A stretch of DNA of 64,000 nt from Klebsiella pneumoniae (GCA_945862315.1 CAMAXW010000019.1:1-64000); one strand, 5' to 3'. Counted from the stretch's first letter, positions 54,138 through 63,844 are shown. Notes: generated from the sequence alone by a model not told the origin. Numbers and translations are program-made.

Positions 54138-55139
54138 ATGCGTGTCTGGTTCAATCGCCACTTTGAGCTGGTGTACCGCGTCCTGCGATTGATTCGCGAA
54201 GGCGACGTTGAGCAACGCTTCACCCTGATCTGCACTCACAAGCACCGCTACTTTGTCGGCTATGCCGCGGCCCACGAACATGCTCGTGAGCCGGAGGGCT
54301 TATGTACGCCAGACTATGTGCAATGGTGTTTGGAGTTTGCGGTCGCTCAGCGCGTTGAGGTGTTTCATCCGGCGCATGAGGCGAATGCGATTGTGGCCGC
54401 GCGGGCCCAGTTTGAGGCACGCGGCATCCGCGTGATTAGCGTGGCAGACGCGCCGACCTTGCCTCGTCTGCACAACAAGGCCTGGGTCTACCACAAGATG
54501 GCAGGGCGTGTGCCGCTGGCCGCATCCACACTCATCCGCGACCCCCGAGACTTACCCGCTGCGCTGGAGCAACTTTGGTCGCAGGGCTTTCAGGCCTGCA
54601 TCAAACCCACCGTATCCATCTACGGCAAGGGCTTTTATCGCTTGATGCCTCCTGAGGGTCAACGCAGTCGTCGGAGCATCACGCCACAAGCGTGGATGGC
54701 CCGCCACCCTGGTAGGCGTTGCGCGTCACAGATGCTTCTAGAGTACCTGCCTGGTCACGAGTTCAGCGTTGATTGCTTGGGCGATGCCGGGCGCTTTGTC
54801 ACCGGTGTGGTCAGAAAGAAGTCGCTGACGACGCCCACCCAATTGCTTGACCGTGCGCCGGGACTGCTCACCCATGCCGCCAGCTTGTTGGAGCGTTTTC
54901 GCATCAGTGGCTTGGTGAACATCCAATTCAAGGAAGACCAGCACGGCGAGCCCAAGCTGTTGGAGATCAACCCCCGTGCGTCTGGTGGCGTGGCCATGAG
55001 CTGCCTGTCCGGTGTCAACTTGCCTTATCTGGCGCTGTGTGGGGCAGTGGATGGCTATGCGGGCTTGCCGATTCCCACCCCTCGTCTGGGTTTGCGCGTC
55101 ACGGAAGTCGGGATGGCTGTGGTGTTGCCGCATGGTTAA
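54138..55139 (+). CDS. ATP-grasp enzyme of the ter-associated biosynthetic module
   Basis: A 333-residue ATP-grasp protein: N-terminal MRVWFNRHFELVYRVLRLI pre-ATP-grasp fold, a central nucleotide-binding region (LYGKG-like SIYGKGFYRLM) and the metal/ATP-binding VNIQFKEDQHGEPKLLEINP followed by RASGGVAM. It would ligate a carboxylate to an amine or thiol. It overlaps the phosphoribosyltransferase gene by 8 bp. ATG 54138 follows CAAGG. Confidence 0.9.
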   Translation: MRVWFNRHFELVYRVLRLIREGDVEQRFTLICTHKHRYFVGYAAAHEHAREPEGLCTPDYVQWCLEFAVAQRVEVFHPAHEANAIVAARAQFEARGIRVISVADAPTLPRLHNKAWVYHKMAGRVPLAASTLIRDPRDLPAALEQLWSQGFQACIKPTVSIYGKGFYRLMPPEGQRSRRSITPQAWMARHPGRRCASQMLLEYLPGHEFSVDCLGDAGRFVTGVVRKKSLTTPTQLLDRAPGLLTHAASLLERFRISGLVNIQFKEDQHGEPKLLEINPRASGGVAMSCLSGVNLPYLALCGAVDGYAGLPIPTPRLGLRVTEVGMAVVLPHG

Positions 55140-56298
55140 GGCAACGGCGGTGCTCAACTCCCCTCTCCGACACGAGGTGCTGCTGCCCAATGGCCGCTTG
55201 CAGGTCGAGGTTGATCGGGCCGACTGGTCCTTACAGCGGCTGTGCGGTTTTGCCGCACGCCACAACCCGCGCCGGGGCTTCTTGTTCGTGAGCAAGGTGT
55301 TGGGCAAACACTGGCCCAGCGCACCCAGCGAGATGGCGGCAGCCCACGAGACCCTGGCGGCGCGGCTACCTGGGCCTGGCCCTCGGCCCGCCCTGTTTAT
55401 CGGCATGGCGGAGACGGCCACCGGACTGGGGCAGGGCGTTTTCGAGGCGTATCTTGCTCAGCACGGGCAGGACAGCGCAGTCTACGTTCAGACCACTCGC
55501 TACCCGCTCTCCGGGGCTCAGACGCTGAATTTTGAAGAGCGTCACAGTCATGCGCAAAGCTTGCGCCTGCATTGGCCCGAAGAGGCCGAGCTGCGCGAGG
55601 CTTTTGCCAACGCCTCCATGCTGGCCTTGGTGGACGATGAGTTGTCGACCGGGCAGACCTTCCGCTCGCTGCTGGCGGCTTATCGCTCGATCAACCCGCG
55701 GGTGCAGCGTGTGTGCTTGGTCTCCCTCACGGATTTCATGGGTCATGAGGCGCGTGCTCAGTGGCGGGGCGAAGCAGCACAGGTTGATTTCATCTCCTTA
55801 TTATCAGGCGCGGTGACCTTTGAGCCTGACCCGCACTTTCGTGCCGAGCCTGCGGCTCCCGCGCAAGCCCAGGTCGCTTGCCGGCGCGATCACGTGGGTC
55901 CTTTCAGTGCCCGCCTCGGCACGGCGCAAGCCTTGCGTCTGCCGGGTGACCTGCTTGAGCGACTGAACACCCGTTTACCGATGGATCGGCCGGTCTTGGT
56001 TTTGGGCACCGGTGAATTCATGCACCCTGCGTTTTGTCTGGCACGCGGCCTGGCCCTTCAGGGGCGGGACGTGCGCGTGCAGTCCACCACCCGTTCGCCC
56101 ATTTTGCTGGCCGCGGACATCCAACAGCGATGGACGTTTCAGGACCCCTACGGCGAGGGCATCCCCAATTACCTTTACAACGTCAAACCACAAGGTCAGA
56201 CCGTGCTGCTGTGCTGTGAAACGCCGCTGTCACGGGCTTTGGCTGACACCGTGCAGCAGCTGGGTGCCGAGCTCATCCGTTTCGGAGTGATCCCATGA
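55132..56298 (+). CDS. Phosphoribosyltransferase with TRSP domain (ter-associated)
   Basis: A 388-residue two-domain protein. The first domain is a type I PRTase with PRPP loop ALVDDELSTGQTFRSLL and GMAETATGLGQGVFEAYLAQ. The second (LVLGTGEFMHPAFCLARGLA, TTRSPILLAA) is the TRSP domain found with it. It would attach or remove a phosphoribosyl group in the nucleoside-like metabolite pathway proposed for ter clusters (Anantharaman, Iyer and Aravind). Confidence 0.9.
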   Translation: MVKATAVLNSPLRHEVLLPNGRLQVEVDRADWSLQRLCGFAARHNPRRGFLFVSKVLGKHWPSAPSEMAAAHETLAARLPGPGPRPALFIGMAETATGLGQGVFEAYLAQHGQDSAVYVQTTRYPLSGAQTLNFEERHSHAQSLRLHWPEEAELREAFANASMLALVDDELSTGQTFRSLLAAYRSINPRVQRVCLVSLTDFMGHEARAQWRGEAAQVDFISLLSGAVTFEPDPHFRAEPAAPAQAQVACRRDHVGPFSARLGTAQALRLPGDLLERLNTRLPMDRPVLVLGTGEFMHPAFCLARGLALQGRDVRVQSTTRSPILLAADIQQRWTFQDPYGEGIPNYLYNVKPQGQTVLLCCETPLSRALADTVQQLGAELIRFGVIP

Positions 56299-57068
56299 GC
56301 GGCGCGGCCGGGCATGACACCCCGGTCTTCGTGTTTGCGGATCTAGACGACTCCCTGTTCAACAGCGCCCGCAAGTGCGCACCGGGGGTGCCGCTGGAGC
56401 CGGCGGCCCTGCTAAAAAACGGTGAGGTCATCTCGTACACCAATCCGCGCCAACGCGCCCTGCTTCACTGGCTGCGCGAGGGCGCGACCATCGTCCCCGT
56501 GACAGCCCGCAGCGCCGAGGGTTTTGCGCGGGTGCTGGTGGATTTCCCGGGGATGGCCGTGGTGAGTTTTGGCGGCGTCATCCTGGACGCCCAACGACAG
56601 CCCGTCGCCCGCTGGGCTCAGCGCATGCAGGCGGCGTTGGCCGTCAGCCGTGAGCCGATGCAGCAAGCATGTGCCAGCATGTCGGCGTGGCTGGTCGAGC
56701 ATGAGATCGATGCTTGGGTCAAGGTGGTCGAGGAGAACGGGCAGGCCCAGTACCTGCTCACCAAACACCGGGCTGCTGATGCCCAGGTGCTCGCGCAACT
56801 GGCCGAGCAAATGCTGCGCCCATGGGCCGCAACTCGCCCAGGCTGGCGCGTATTTCAGAACGATAACAACCTGACCCTGCTGCCCCCCGGACTCGATAAA
56901 TCGTATGCGGTGGCCTACCTGATGGCCGAGCTGCGTGCGCAGGGTGACATTGTCACCGTCGGCATCGGGGACAGCTTGAGCGATGCCGGCTTTCTCAGCC
57001 TGTGCGATTACGCCATGGCTCCCCAAGGCACCCAGCTCGGGCAACGCTTGTGGGAGTGTCTGGCATGA
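56295..57068 (+). CDS. HAD-superfamily hydrolase (ter-associated)
   Basis: A 257-residue HAD phosphatase: motif I VFVFADLDDSLFNS, motif II VPVTARS, and motif IV TVGIGDSLSDAGFLSLCD, with a Cof-type cap between. It starts within the preceding stop (ATGA) and would dephosphorylate a sugar-phosphate intermediate. Confidence 0.9.
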   Translation: MSGAAGHDTPVFVFADLDDSLFNSARKCAPGVPLEPAALLKNGEVISYTNPRQRALLHWLREGATIVPVTARSAEGFARVLVDFPGMAVVSFGGVILDAQRQPVARWAQRMQAALAVSREPMQQACASMSAWLVEHEIDAWVKVVEENGQAQYLLTKHRAADAQVLAQLAEQMLRPWAATRPGWRVFQNDNNLTLLPPGLDKSYAVAYLMAELRAQGDIVTVGIGDSLSDAGFLSLCDYAMAPQGTQLGQRLWECLA

Positions 57069-58183
57069 CGGTGCCGATCGCGGCGACGTCGTTTCATGGC
57101 AGTTACGCCCCTGACGATGTCACCTTTTTGTTGCAGCCTTTGTCCGCGCAGCACACCCACACAGTGGACGACTTGTTAGAGAAAGAGCGCCTGATCCAAT
57201 CCGGCGAGCGCCACTACAGCGAGATGATCACGCCAGAGCAGCCCCCCACTGCGGCCTACCTGGCCTTGTTTCATGCGGCTGTCGAGGCCTATACCCAGCG
57301 CATGGCGCGGGATCTCATGCACCTTGCCAGACGCATTCGAGCCGAGCGACCGGGGCCGCTGACCTTGGTCTCGTTAGCCCGTGCGGGCACGCCAATTGGT
57401 ATTTTGTTGCGTCGCGTCCTGCGTGAGGCGTTCGCCATCAACGTCTCGCACTACTGCATCTCCATCATTCGCGACCGGGGTCTGGACACCCACGCCCTGC
57501 AGCACATTCTCGCCAGTCACTCCCCAGCCAGTCTGGCCTTCGTTGACGGGTGGACTGCCAAAGGCACCATCCTGGGCGAACTACAGCGCAGATTGCGGGC
57601 TTTCGAAGCGAGCGAGGGCGTGCATCTTCCCGCCGAGCTGTTTGTCTTGTCCGATTTGGCCGGGGTGGCCCAGGCTTGCGGTTCGACCCAAGACTATTTG
57701 ATTCCCTCTGCCCTGCTCAACGCCAGCGTCTCGGGCTTGGTGAGCCGCTCGATCTTGAACGAACATGTCGGTGCTTCGCAGTTTCACGGCTGCCTGTTCT
57801 ATGCCGATTGGCAGGCTCACGATCAATCGCGCTGGTTTATCGAGCAGGTGAGTGCGGCGCTCAGGCGTCATGGGCCCGCATGGTCGTGTGAACCCTTGCC
57901 CGTGATTGACCGCGGTGCGGCAGCCCTTCGTGCGCGTGAGTTAATGGCCGCTTTGGCCCACCGCCACGCCGGTCTGGATCCCCAGCTTGTCAAACCCGGT
58001 CTCGGTGAAGCGACGCGCGCATTGCTGCGCCGTGTACCGCGTCTTCTCATCCTGCGTGACCCGGCAAGCGTCGAGGTCCGCCATCTTGTGCAACTCGCTA
58101 CCGAGCGTGGTGTGCCCATCGAGATCGATCCCTCCCTGGCACTCCATGCCGTGGCGATCATCCGGAGTTTGTCTGATGGCTGA
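57065..58183 (+). CDS. StiP-family PRTase/PELOTA-like protein (ter-associated)
   Basis: A 372-residue protein of the family named cysteine protease StiP in databases. It has a PRTase-like core (LTLVSLARAGTPIGILLRR, LAFVDGWTAKGTILGELQRR) and a C-terminal PELOTA-like domain (RLLILRDPASVEVRHLVQLA) that binds RNA in other proteins. The PRTase fold suggests a nucleoside or base-transfer reaction rather than proteolysis. ATGA overlap on its 5' side and 8 bp overlap on its 3' side. Confidence 0.85.
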   Translation: MTVPIAATSFHGSYAPDDVTFLLQPLSAQHTHTVDDLLEKERLIQSGERHYSEMITPEQPPTAAYLALFHAAVEAYTQRMARDLMHLARRIRAERPGPLTLVSLARAGTPIGILLRRVLREAFAINVSHYCISIIRDRGLDTHALQHILASHSPASLAFVDGWTAKGTILGELQRRLRAFEASEGVHLPAELFVLSDLAGVAQACGSTQDYLIPSALLNASVSGLVSRSILNEHVGASQFHGCLFYADWQAHDQSRWFIEQVSAALRRHGPAWSCEPLPVIDRGAAALRARELMAALAHRHAGLDPQLVKPGLGEATRALLRRVPRLLILRDPASVEVRHLVQLATERGVPIEIDPSLALHAVAIIRSLSDG

Positions 58184-59066
58184 TGCTTTTCAACTCGGTG
58201 CGTCCTTGTATGTGCCGGCCCTGCACGCCAAGCTCCCTGCTGTGCTGGCCCATCAGGCCTACCCCCATCTCAAGTCGGTCATCATTTGTACCGAAGATGC
58301 GGTTGCTGAACGCGATGTGGACGAGGCCTTGCGCCAGTTGCGCGAGGCGCTGCGGGTGATGCCCGCTACGTCGCCCCTGATGCGTTTCGTGCGATTGCGC
58401 AATCCGGCGGTGATGCGTGAGGTCGTGGCCATGCCTGGCAGTGAACATTTGTCCGGTTTTGTGCTGCCCAAAATCACTGCAGAAACACTGCCTCACTACC
58501 AGCTGCTATTGACCGGCACGCAGTGCCTCATGCCCACCCTGGAGACGGTGGAGGTGTTCGATCCCGACGCCATGCGGGCGCTGCGCAAAGTGCTGATGCG
58601 AGCGGGTTTGCGTGAGCGAATTCTTGCGCTGCGCATTGGCGGCAACGATCTGCTGCGCCTGATCGGTATGCGCCGACCGCGTGGCGTGACCCTCTACGAC
58701 ACCCCACTGGGCGTGCTGCTCGGGACCTTGGTGCTGACCTTCAAGCCGCACGGCTTTGCGCTGACCGCGCCCGTGTTCGACCTGTTGGACGATGAGCACA
58801 TGCTGCGCGAGGAAGTTCGGCGTGATTTGGCGTTCGGATTTTGTGGCAAGACCGCCGTTCATCCAACGCAGATCCCTGTCATCGAAGCGGTCTTCAAGGT
58901 CAGCGCGATGGAACTCGCTGCGGCCCAGCGCCTGGTGGCGCCGGACTGCCCAGCGGTTTTTAAGCTGGGCGGGGCGATGCACGAAGTCGCGGTCCACGGC
59001 GCCTGGGCGCAACGGGTGTTTTCGCGTGCTCATCACTTCGGTATTGAGCCCTCTCCAGAGGGGTAA
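58176..59066 (+). CDS. HpcH/HpaI aldolase / CitE-like protein (ter-associated)
   Basis: A 296-residue TIM-barrel lyase: LGASLYVPALHAKLPAVLAH, VIICTEDAVAERDVDEALRQ (metal-binding Glu/Asp), RFVRLRNPAV (Arg), GFVLPKI and KTAVHPTQIPVIEAVF near the end, as in CitE-family lyases. It closes the five-gene overlapping module and would cleave or form a C-C bond in the metabolite. Confidence 0.9.
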   Translation: MADAFQLGASLYVPALHAKLPAVLAHQAYPHLKSVIICTEDAVAERDVDEALRQLREALRVMPATSPLMRFVRLRNPAVMREVVAMPGSEHLSGFVLPKITAETLPHYQLLLTGTQCLMPTLETVEVFDPDAMRALRKVLMRAGLRERILALRIGGNDLLRLIGMRRPRGVTLYDTPLGVLLGTLVLTFKPHGFALTAPVFDLLDDEHMLREEVRRDLAFGFCGKTAVHPTQIPVIEAVFKVSAMELAAAQRLVAPDCPAVFKLGGAMHEVAVHGAWAQRVFSRAHHFGIEPSPEG

Positions 59067-59399
59067 ACAACCGCGCGGTGAACGGATCGTGGGCGTTCTC
59101 GTTGGGTGCTGCCCCCACACCTGACACCCAACAGGCCCACTGTCGGGGCAGACCTAAGTGTCTGCCCGGCCGACGCAACGAATTTAGATGCCCGAATTTA
59201 GGTGCCTGCCCCGAAACTTTCGCGCACCTGTTCAAACCACCGCACTGTCCGCCGGCAGGCGAGATCCGAGGCCACGGCGTGGTCGTATCAAGTTCGGTGA
59301 CTTGACACCGGGAACGGATCTGTTCGAAATCGGCCGCCGGCGCGCCACCACGCTGCGCGCCATCACATTGAATCTAACCACTCGTAAGGGAAATTAAGC
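59067..59399. other. Intergenic with strong hairpin
   Basis: GGGCAGAC (59146-59153) pairs with GTCTGCCC (59160-59167); a related GGTGCCTGCCCCGAA follows at about 59200-59215. This may be a REP-like transcript end. The final 100 bp must contain the promoter of the monooxygenase. No gene is seen. Confidence 0.5.
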
Positions 59400-61031
59400 T
59401 TGGGCTCTATCACTGCTTCTGAAATACCGACCCCTCACTATGACGCCATTGTCATCGGCGCAGGTTTTGCCGGGCTCTACATGCTCCACAAACTGCGCAA
59501 TGAGCAAGGGCTCAACGTGCGCGCTTTCGATAAAGCCGGCGGGGTGGGCGGCACTTGGTATTGGAATCGCTATCCCGGCGCCTTGTCGGACACAGAGACC
59601 TATCTCTATTGCTATTCGTTCGACAAAGATCTGCTGCGCGACTGGAACTGGAACACACGCTATGTGAACCAGCCGCAAATTCTCTCCTACCTCGAGCATG
59701 TCACCGACCGCTTCGATTTACGCCGCAGCATCCAGTTCAACACCGGCATCACCGGTGCATATTTCGATGATGCCACCCATCTATGGCACGTCAAAACCGA
59801 CACTGGCGAGGCGTTTACCGCACGTTTTATGGTGACGGCGCTCGGCCTGTTGTCGGCCACTAACTTGCCGAACATCAAGGGCCGAGACAGCTTCAAGGGC
59901 GAGCTGCATCACACCGGCGCTTTTCCCAAGGACGCGCAGTTTGCAGGCAAACGGGTGGGTGTGATTGGCACCGGCTCTACCGGCTTGCAGGTCAATACCG
60001 CGATTGCCGGGCAGGTTGCGCACCTCACCGTTTTTCAACGCTCGCCGCAATACAGCGTGCCGGTGGGCAACGGCCCGGTGGACGCAGCAGAAGTCGCCGA
60101 GGTTAAGGCCAACTACGACCAAATCTGGTCTGACGTGCGGGCATCGATGGTGGCGTTTGGCTTTAAGGAAAGCACCATTGCGACCATGAGCGTGTCGCCC
60201 GAGAAACGCGAAGAAATTTTTGAGAAGGCTTGGCAGGAGGGCGGCGGTTTTCGCTATATGTTCGCGACCTTCAACGACATCGCGATCAACGCAGAAGCCA
60301 ACGAAGAAGCCTGCAAATTTATCCGCCGGAAAATCGCTAGCATCGTGAAAGACCCGGAAACTGCCCAGAAGCTAACCCCGACGGACTACTACGCCCGGCG
60401 GCCACTGTGCGATGGCGGTTATTACAAAATCTTCAATCAGGACAACGTTGCGCTGGTCGACATCAAGGCCAACCCCATTGATGAAATCACCCCAGAGGGC
60501 ATCCGCACCGCCGATGGTGTGCTGCACGAACTGGACATGATCATCTTCGCTACCGGCTTCGACGCTGTGGATGGCAGCTATGTGCGACTTGATCTGCGTG
60601 GGCGTAACGGCGTGACCATTCAAGACCACTGGAAAAACGGCCCCACGAGCTATCTGGGAATGAGCGTCACCGGCTTCCCCAACATGTTCATGGTGCTCGG
60701 CCCCTATGGCCCGTTCACTAATTTACCGCCGAGTATCGAAACCCAAGTGGAATGGATTTCCGACACCATTCGCGATGTCCTGAAGTCTGGCAAAACACTG
60801 GCCGAAGCGACCCCAGCCGCCGAAACCTCGTGGATTAGCCACTGCAATGATATTGCCAAAGATTCCTTATTCTCCAAAGTGGACTCTTGGATTTTTGGCG
60901 CCAATATTCCGGGCAAAACCAACACGCTGATGTTCTACTTTGGCGGCATCGGGGGTTACCGCCAGGAACTGCACAAAGTCACCAGCGGCCAGTACGAGGG
61001 TTTCTCCTTAGAGTCCGTAGCCGGCCCATAA
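59400..61031 (+). CDS. Flavin-containing Baeyer-Villiger-type monooxygenase
   Basis: This 543-residue enzyme has two Rossmann motifs (AIVIGAGFAGLYMLHKL for FAD, VGVIGTGSTGLQV for NADPH) and the cyclohexanone-monooxygenase-like GGVGGTWYWNRYPGALSDTE. The BVMO fingerprint FxGxxxHxxxW(P/D) reads FKGELHHTGAFP, with Phe for Trp. It would convert a ketone to an ester or oxidise a heteroatom. It starts with TTG after AAGGGA; no upstream ATG fits. Confidence 0.9.
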   Translation: MGSITASEIPTPHYDAIVIGAGFAGLYMLHKLRNEQGLNVRAFDKAGGVGGTWYWNRYPGALSDTETYLYCYSFDKDLLRDWNWNTRYVNQPQILSYLEHVTDRFDLRRSIQFNTGITGAYFDDATHLWHVKTDTGEAFTARFMVTALGLLSATNLPNIKGRDSFKGELHHTGAFPKDAQFAGKRVGVIGTGSTGLQVNTAIAGQVAHLTVFQRSPQYSVPVGNGPVDAAEVAEVKANYDQIWSDVRASMVAFGFKESTIATMSVSPEKREEIFEKAWQEGGGFRYMFATFNDIAINAEANEEACKFIRRKIASIVKDPETAQKLTPTDYYARRPLCDGGYYKIFNQDNVALVDIKANPIDEITPEGIRTADGVLHELDMIIFATGFDAVDGSYVRLDLRGRNGVTIQDHWKNGPTSYLGMSVTGFPNMFMVLGPYGPFTNLPPSIETQVEWISDTIRDVLKSGKTLAEATPAAETSWISHCNDIAKDSLFSKVDSWIFGANIPGKTNTLMFYFGGIGGYRQELHKVTSGQYEGFSLESVAGP

Positions 61032-61044
61032 GACCGCAACCCGC

Positions 61045-61070
61045 AACCCCTCGCGTGGCGGCGAGGGGTT
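61045..61070. terminator. Hairpin between convergent genes
   Basis: AACCCCTCGC-GTGGCG-GCGAGGGGTT is a perfect 10-bp stem right after the monooxygenase stop and before the convergent metallopeptidase gene, without a T-run. It is a likely two-way transcript end. Confidence 0.6.
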
Positions 61071-61172
61071 AAACCCCAGTCCATTCACCACGGGCTGGCC
61101 GGCCTGTTGTGCCGGCGTGCCGTGGCACTCGCCTCGGGGAAACCCGGCTCCACGGCGTGAACCGTGAAAAGC

Positions 61173-62048
61173 CTATTGCGAGCCGGTGCTGAAGGTATCG
61201 CAGCTCTGCAGACTAGTGGCCTCAAAGCCGCGCTTGAACCAGCGCACGCGCTGGGCCGAAGTGCCATGCGTGAACGAGTCGGGCACCACGATCCCTCGCG
61301 ACTGTTTCTGCAGCATGTCGTCGCCAATGGCGTTGGCGGCATGCAGCGCTTCGTCAATGTCCTGGGGGTCCAGAAAAGCCTTGGTGCGATTAGCCTCCTG
61401 CGCCCACAGCCCGGCCAGACAGTCAGCCTGCAGTTCAACACGCACCGAGACCTTGTTGTATTCGGTCTCACTCATTTGCGCACGCAGGGCGGCGGTCCGG
61501 CGACTCACCCCCAGCAAATTTTGCACGTGGTGCCCAATCTCATGGGCGATGACATAGGCGCGGGCAAAATCCCCGCCCGCCCCGAAGCGGCTTTTGAGTT
61601 CCTCGAAAAAAGCCATATCAAGGTAGACCTTCTGATCCCCCGGGCAATAGAACGGGCCCATCGCCGCCTGCCCCAACCCGCAAGCGGTCGGGGTCTGGCC
61701 GCGATACAACACCAACACCGGTTTCTCATACTGGCTATTGATAGACCGAAAGACCTCGCTCCAAACGACCTCGGTTTTATACAGCACTTTAGCCATTTCG
61801 GACTTCAAAGCGGCTTGTGGATCGCTCGCCTGGTTGCTGGGGTTCGTGGGTTGCTGGGTGGGCGCCTGAGAATTTTGCGGGTTGCCGGCGAGGCTGAGGA
61901 GGGTCTGGGGATCGATGCCGGTGAAATAGCTCACCGCGAGCACGATAACGATCGTGCCAAGGCCAATACCTCGCCCTCGCCCTCGCCCACGGCCATTGCC
62001 GCGGCGGTCCTCAATATTGGCGCTTTCGTTTTCATCTTCGAGACGCAT
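61173..62048 (-). CDS. Neutral zinc metallopeptidase, YpfJ family
   Basis: A 291-residue protein with a Gly/Arg-rich N-terminus, one membrane helix (IGLGTIVIVLAVSYFTGI), a Gln/Pro linker and a peptidase domain with zincin motif VIAHEIGHHVQNLLG and the downstream ELQADCLAGLWAQ (third ligand Glu). YpfJ-family proteins are widely conserved with unknown substrates. It is a single gene. Confidence 0.93.
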   Translation of the reverse strand: MRLEDENESANIEDRRGNGRGRGRGRGIGLGTIVIVLAVSYFTGIDPQTLLSLAGNPQNSQAPTQQPTNPSNQASDPQAALKSEMAKVLYKTEVVWSEVFRSINSQYEKPVLVLYRGQTPTACGLGQAAMGPFYCPGDQKVYLDMAFFEELKSRFGAGGDFARAYVIAHEIGHHVQNLLGVSRRTAALRAQMSETEYNKVSVRVELQADCLAGLWAQEANRTKAFLDPQDIDEALHAANAIGDDMLQKQSRGIVVPDSFTHGTSAQRVRWFKRGFEATSLQSCDTFSTGSQ

Positions 62049-62115
62049 GCGGTGTTCCTTGGTGTTGAACTAACGCTGAGGGCGATGGCTAGGCGAAGTT
62101 CGCCCCCGTCAACCC

Positions 62116-62679
62116 TCAGGTATTTTCGAAGGAAGTATCGAGGTCTGCATCGAGCTGTACGCCAAAGGTATTGAGCACCATCGACACCAGATTGTACTGG
62201 CCAATGGCAAACACAATGTCCATCAACTGTTGCGTATCGTAATGCTGGGTCAGACCCGCCCAAGTGGGATCCGTAATGCACGCGTCTTTGTGTAATTCGT
62301 CGGTCGCCTTGAGCAGCAGCACATCGCGCGGCGACCAGCCTTTGGCCGAGTGTCCAATTTTGATGCGATGAATTTCCTCATCGTTCAAACCCGCTTCTTT
62401 GCCAATGCGCACGTGCTGGGCCCATTCGTACTCCGCCTCGCACAGCCAGCCGATGCGCAGAATGACCAGTTCTCGCTCGCGTGCCGGCACCGTCGATTTG
62501 AACAGCACGTGGTTACCGAAAACCAGCCAACGACGCATGAGATCTGGGTGGTGTGCCAGCGTTCTAAAAATATTGGGAACCGCGCCTTCCCCCACTTTGA
62601 CGTCGCGCAGCGTATTTTTTACCGTCTCATTCCATTCGGATTCTGGCAACGGGAGCACACGGGGCTGGGCGAGCTTCAT
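62116..62679 (-). CDS. Carboxymuconolactone decarboxylase-family protein
   Basis: A 187-residue alpha-helical protein with the AhpD/CMD layout: LVFGNHVLFKSTVPARERE, ILRIGWLCEAEYEWAQHVRI and GLNDEEIHRIKIG. The AhpD CxxC redox motif is replaced by CEAEYEW, so a peroxidase role is unlikely. Such proteins often accompany catabolic oxygenases; the monooxygenase is nearby but not co-transcribed. Confidence 0.9.
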   Translation of the reverse strand: MKLAQPRVLPLPESEWNETVKNTLRDVKVGEGAVPNIFRTLAHHPDLMRRWLVFGNHVLFKSTVPARERELVILRIGWLCEAEYEWAQHVRIGKEAGLNDEEIHRIKIGHSAKGWSPRDVLLLKATDELHKDACITDPTWAGLTQHYDTQQLMDIVFAIGQYNLVSMVLNTFGVQLDADLDTSFENT

Positions 62680-62904
62680 AGTATTTCCTCCAATAGCTTG
62701 GGTTTTAACGGGCCTAACTTAGCACCTTGATCAGGCCAACAGGACGAGCGTTGGGGCGTAGGCTGATGCTGCATTGCGAAAGCCTTGGGTACGCCGTCGG
62801 CGCGTGGCCTAAGACGACGGCAGCCCCTCAGAAAAGTCATCGCAGATACCGGTCGGTTTCGCTAAGGTAGTGCCATATAGACCTCCGACAGGAAACTAGT
62901 CCGC

Positions 62905-63810
62905 ATGCCAAGCCACTACCAATACGCGCCGAAGCAAGTTGCCGAAATTGTTATCCGCGCCTACGCGTTCGAATTTCCAGATGATCTGGATCCGCAATGG
63001 GTTCCCGGCAACCCGGTGCGCTCCCATCTCTTTAATGGGATGTCGCTGACCATGCCCTACCTCGAACCCTACCTCATCAAAAGCACGCAAAAGGCGATGG
63101 CGTTCATCAACGATCCGCAATTATTGGCGGATATGCGCGCGTTTAACGGCCAAGAAGCCCGGCATTTTCAATGCCATCGTCGCCTCAATGATTTACTCAA
63201 AGCCAACGGCTACCCAGAACTGGCCGCGGTTGAGCAGCGAATGGCGGCCTCTTTCGAGCGGCTGTCGCGGCGGAGTTTGCGCACACAACTGGCCTATAAC
63301 GCGGGCTTTGAAACCATGACCAATGGGTTTACCCATTGGCTGATCAACCGCCGAGTGGCGCTGTTTCGCAACGCCTCACCGTGGGTCACTTCTTTTTGGT
63401 TGATGCACATGGTGGAGGAAACCGAACACAAGACCGTCGCTTTCGACACCTACATGGCCTATTCGGGTAACTACCCGGCGCGGGCCTTCGGGGTATTCCA
63501 TGGCTCTTTCCACCTCGTGGGTTATGGTTTGCTGGGCATGCTCACCGCCCTGAAAAAAGACCGCACGCTGCGCCAATGGCGCGGCCTTGCGGCGCTGGTG
63601 CGCGAAGTGTCGTCGATGATTTTTAACGTGGGTCCTTTTCTCCTGCGCGCGCTGCTGCCGTGGCATAACCCACGTTGCGAAGACGATCCACGTTGGATGA
63701 AAGACTGGATCGCGGGTCATGCCGCCCATCCCAAAGACGCTTTGCTGCCGTTGGTCGATACCCAGAGCGCGGATATTCCCGTGCCATTTCCGAGTGGCGC
63801 CGGCCGGTGA
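62905..63810 (+). CDS. Predicted metal-dependent hydrolase (PF10118 type)
   Basis: A 301-residue helical protein with a di-metal ferritin-like pattern: FNGQEARHFQCHRRLND, YNAGFETMTNGFTHWL and WLMHMVEETEHKTVAFDTYM supply Glu and His ligands in spaced helices. The biochemical role is not established for the family. It may share a transcript with the membrane protein starting 34 bp downstream. Confidence 0.85.
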   Translation: MPSHYQYAPKQVAEIVIRAYAFEFPDDLDPQWVPGNPVRSHLFNGMSLTMPYLEPYLIKSTQKAMAFINDPQLLADMRAFNGQEARHFQCHRRLNDLLKANGYPELAAVEQRMAASFERLSRRSLRTQLAYNAGFETMTNGFTHWLINRRVALFRNASPWVTSFWLMHMVEETEHKTVAFDTYMAYSGNYPARAFGVFHGSFHLVGYGLLGMLTALKKDRTLRQWRGLAALVREVSSMIFNVGPFLLRALLPWHNPRCEDDPRWMKDWIAGHAAHPKDALLPLVDTQSADIPVPFPSGAGR

Positions 63811-63844
63811 AACGTTGGTTAACACAGTGAGTGAGGGTGCCAAA

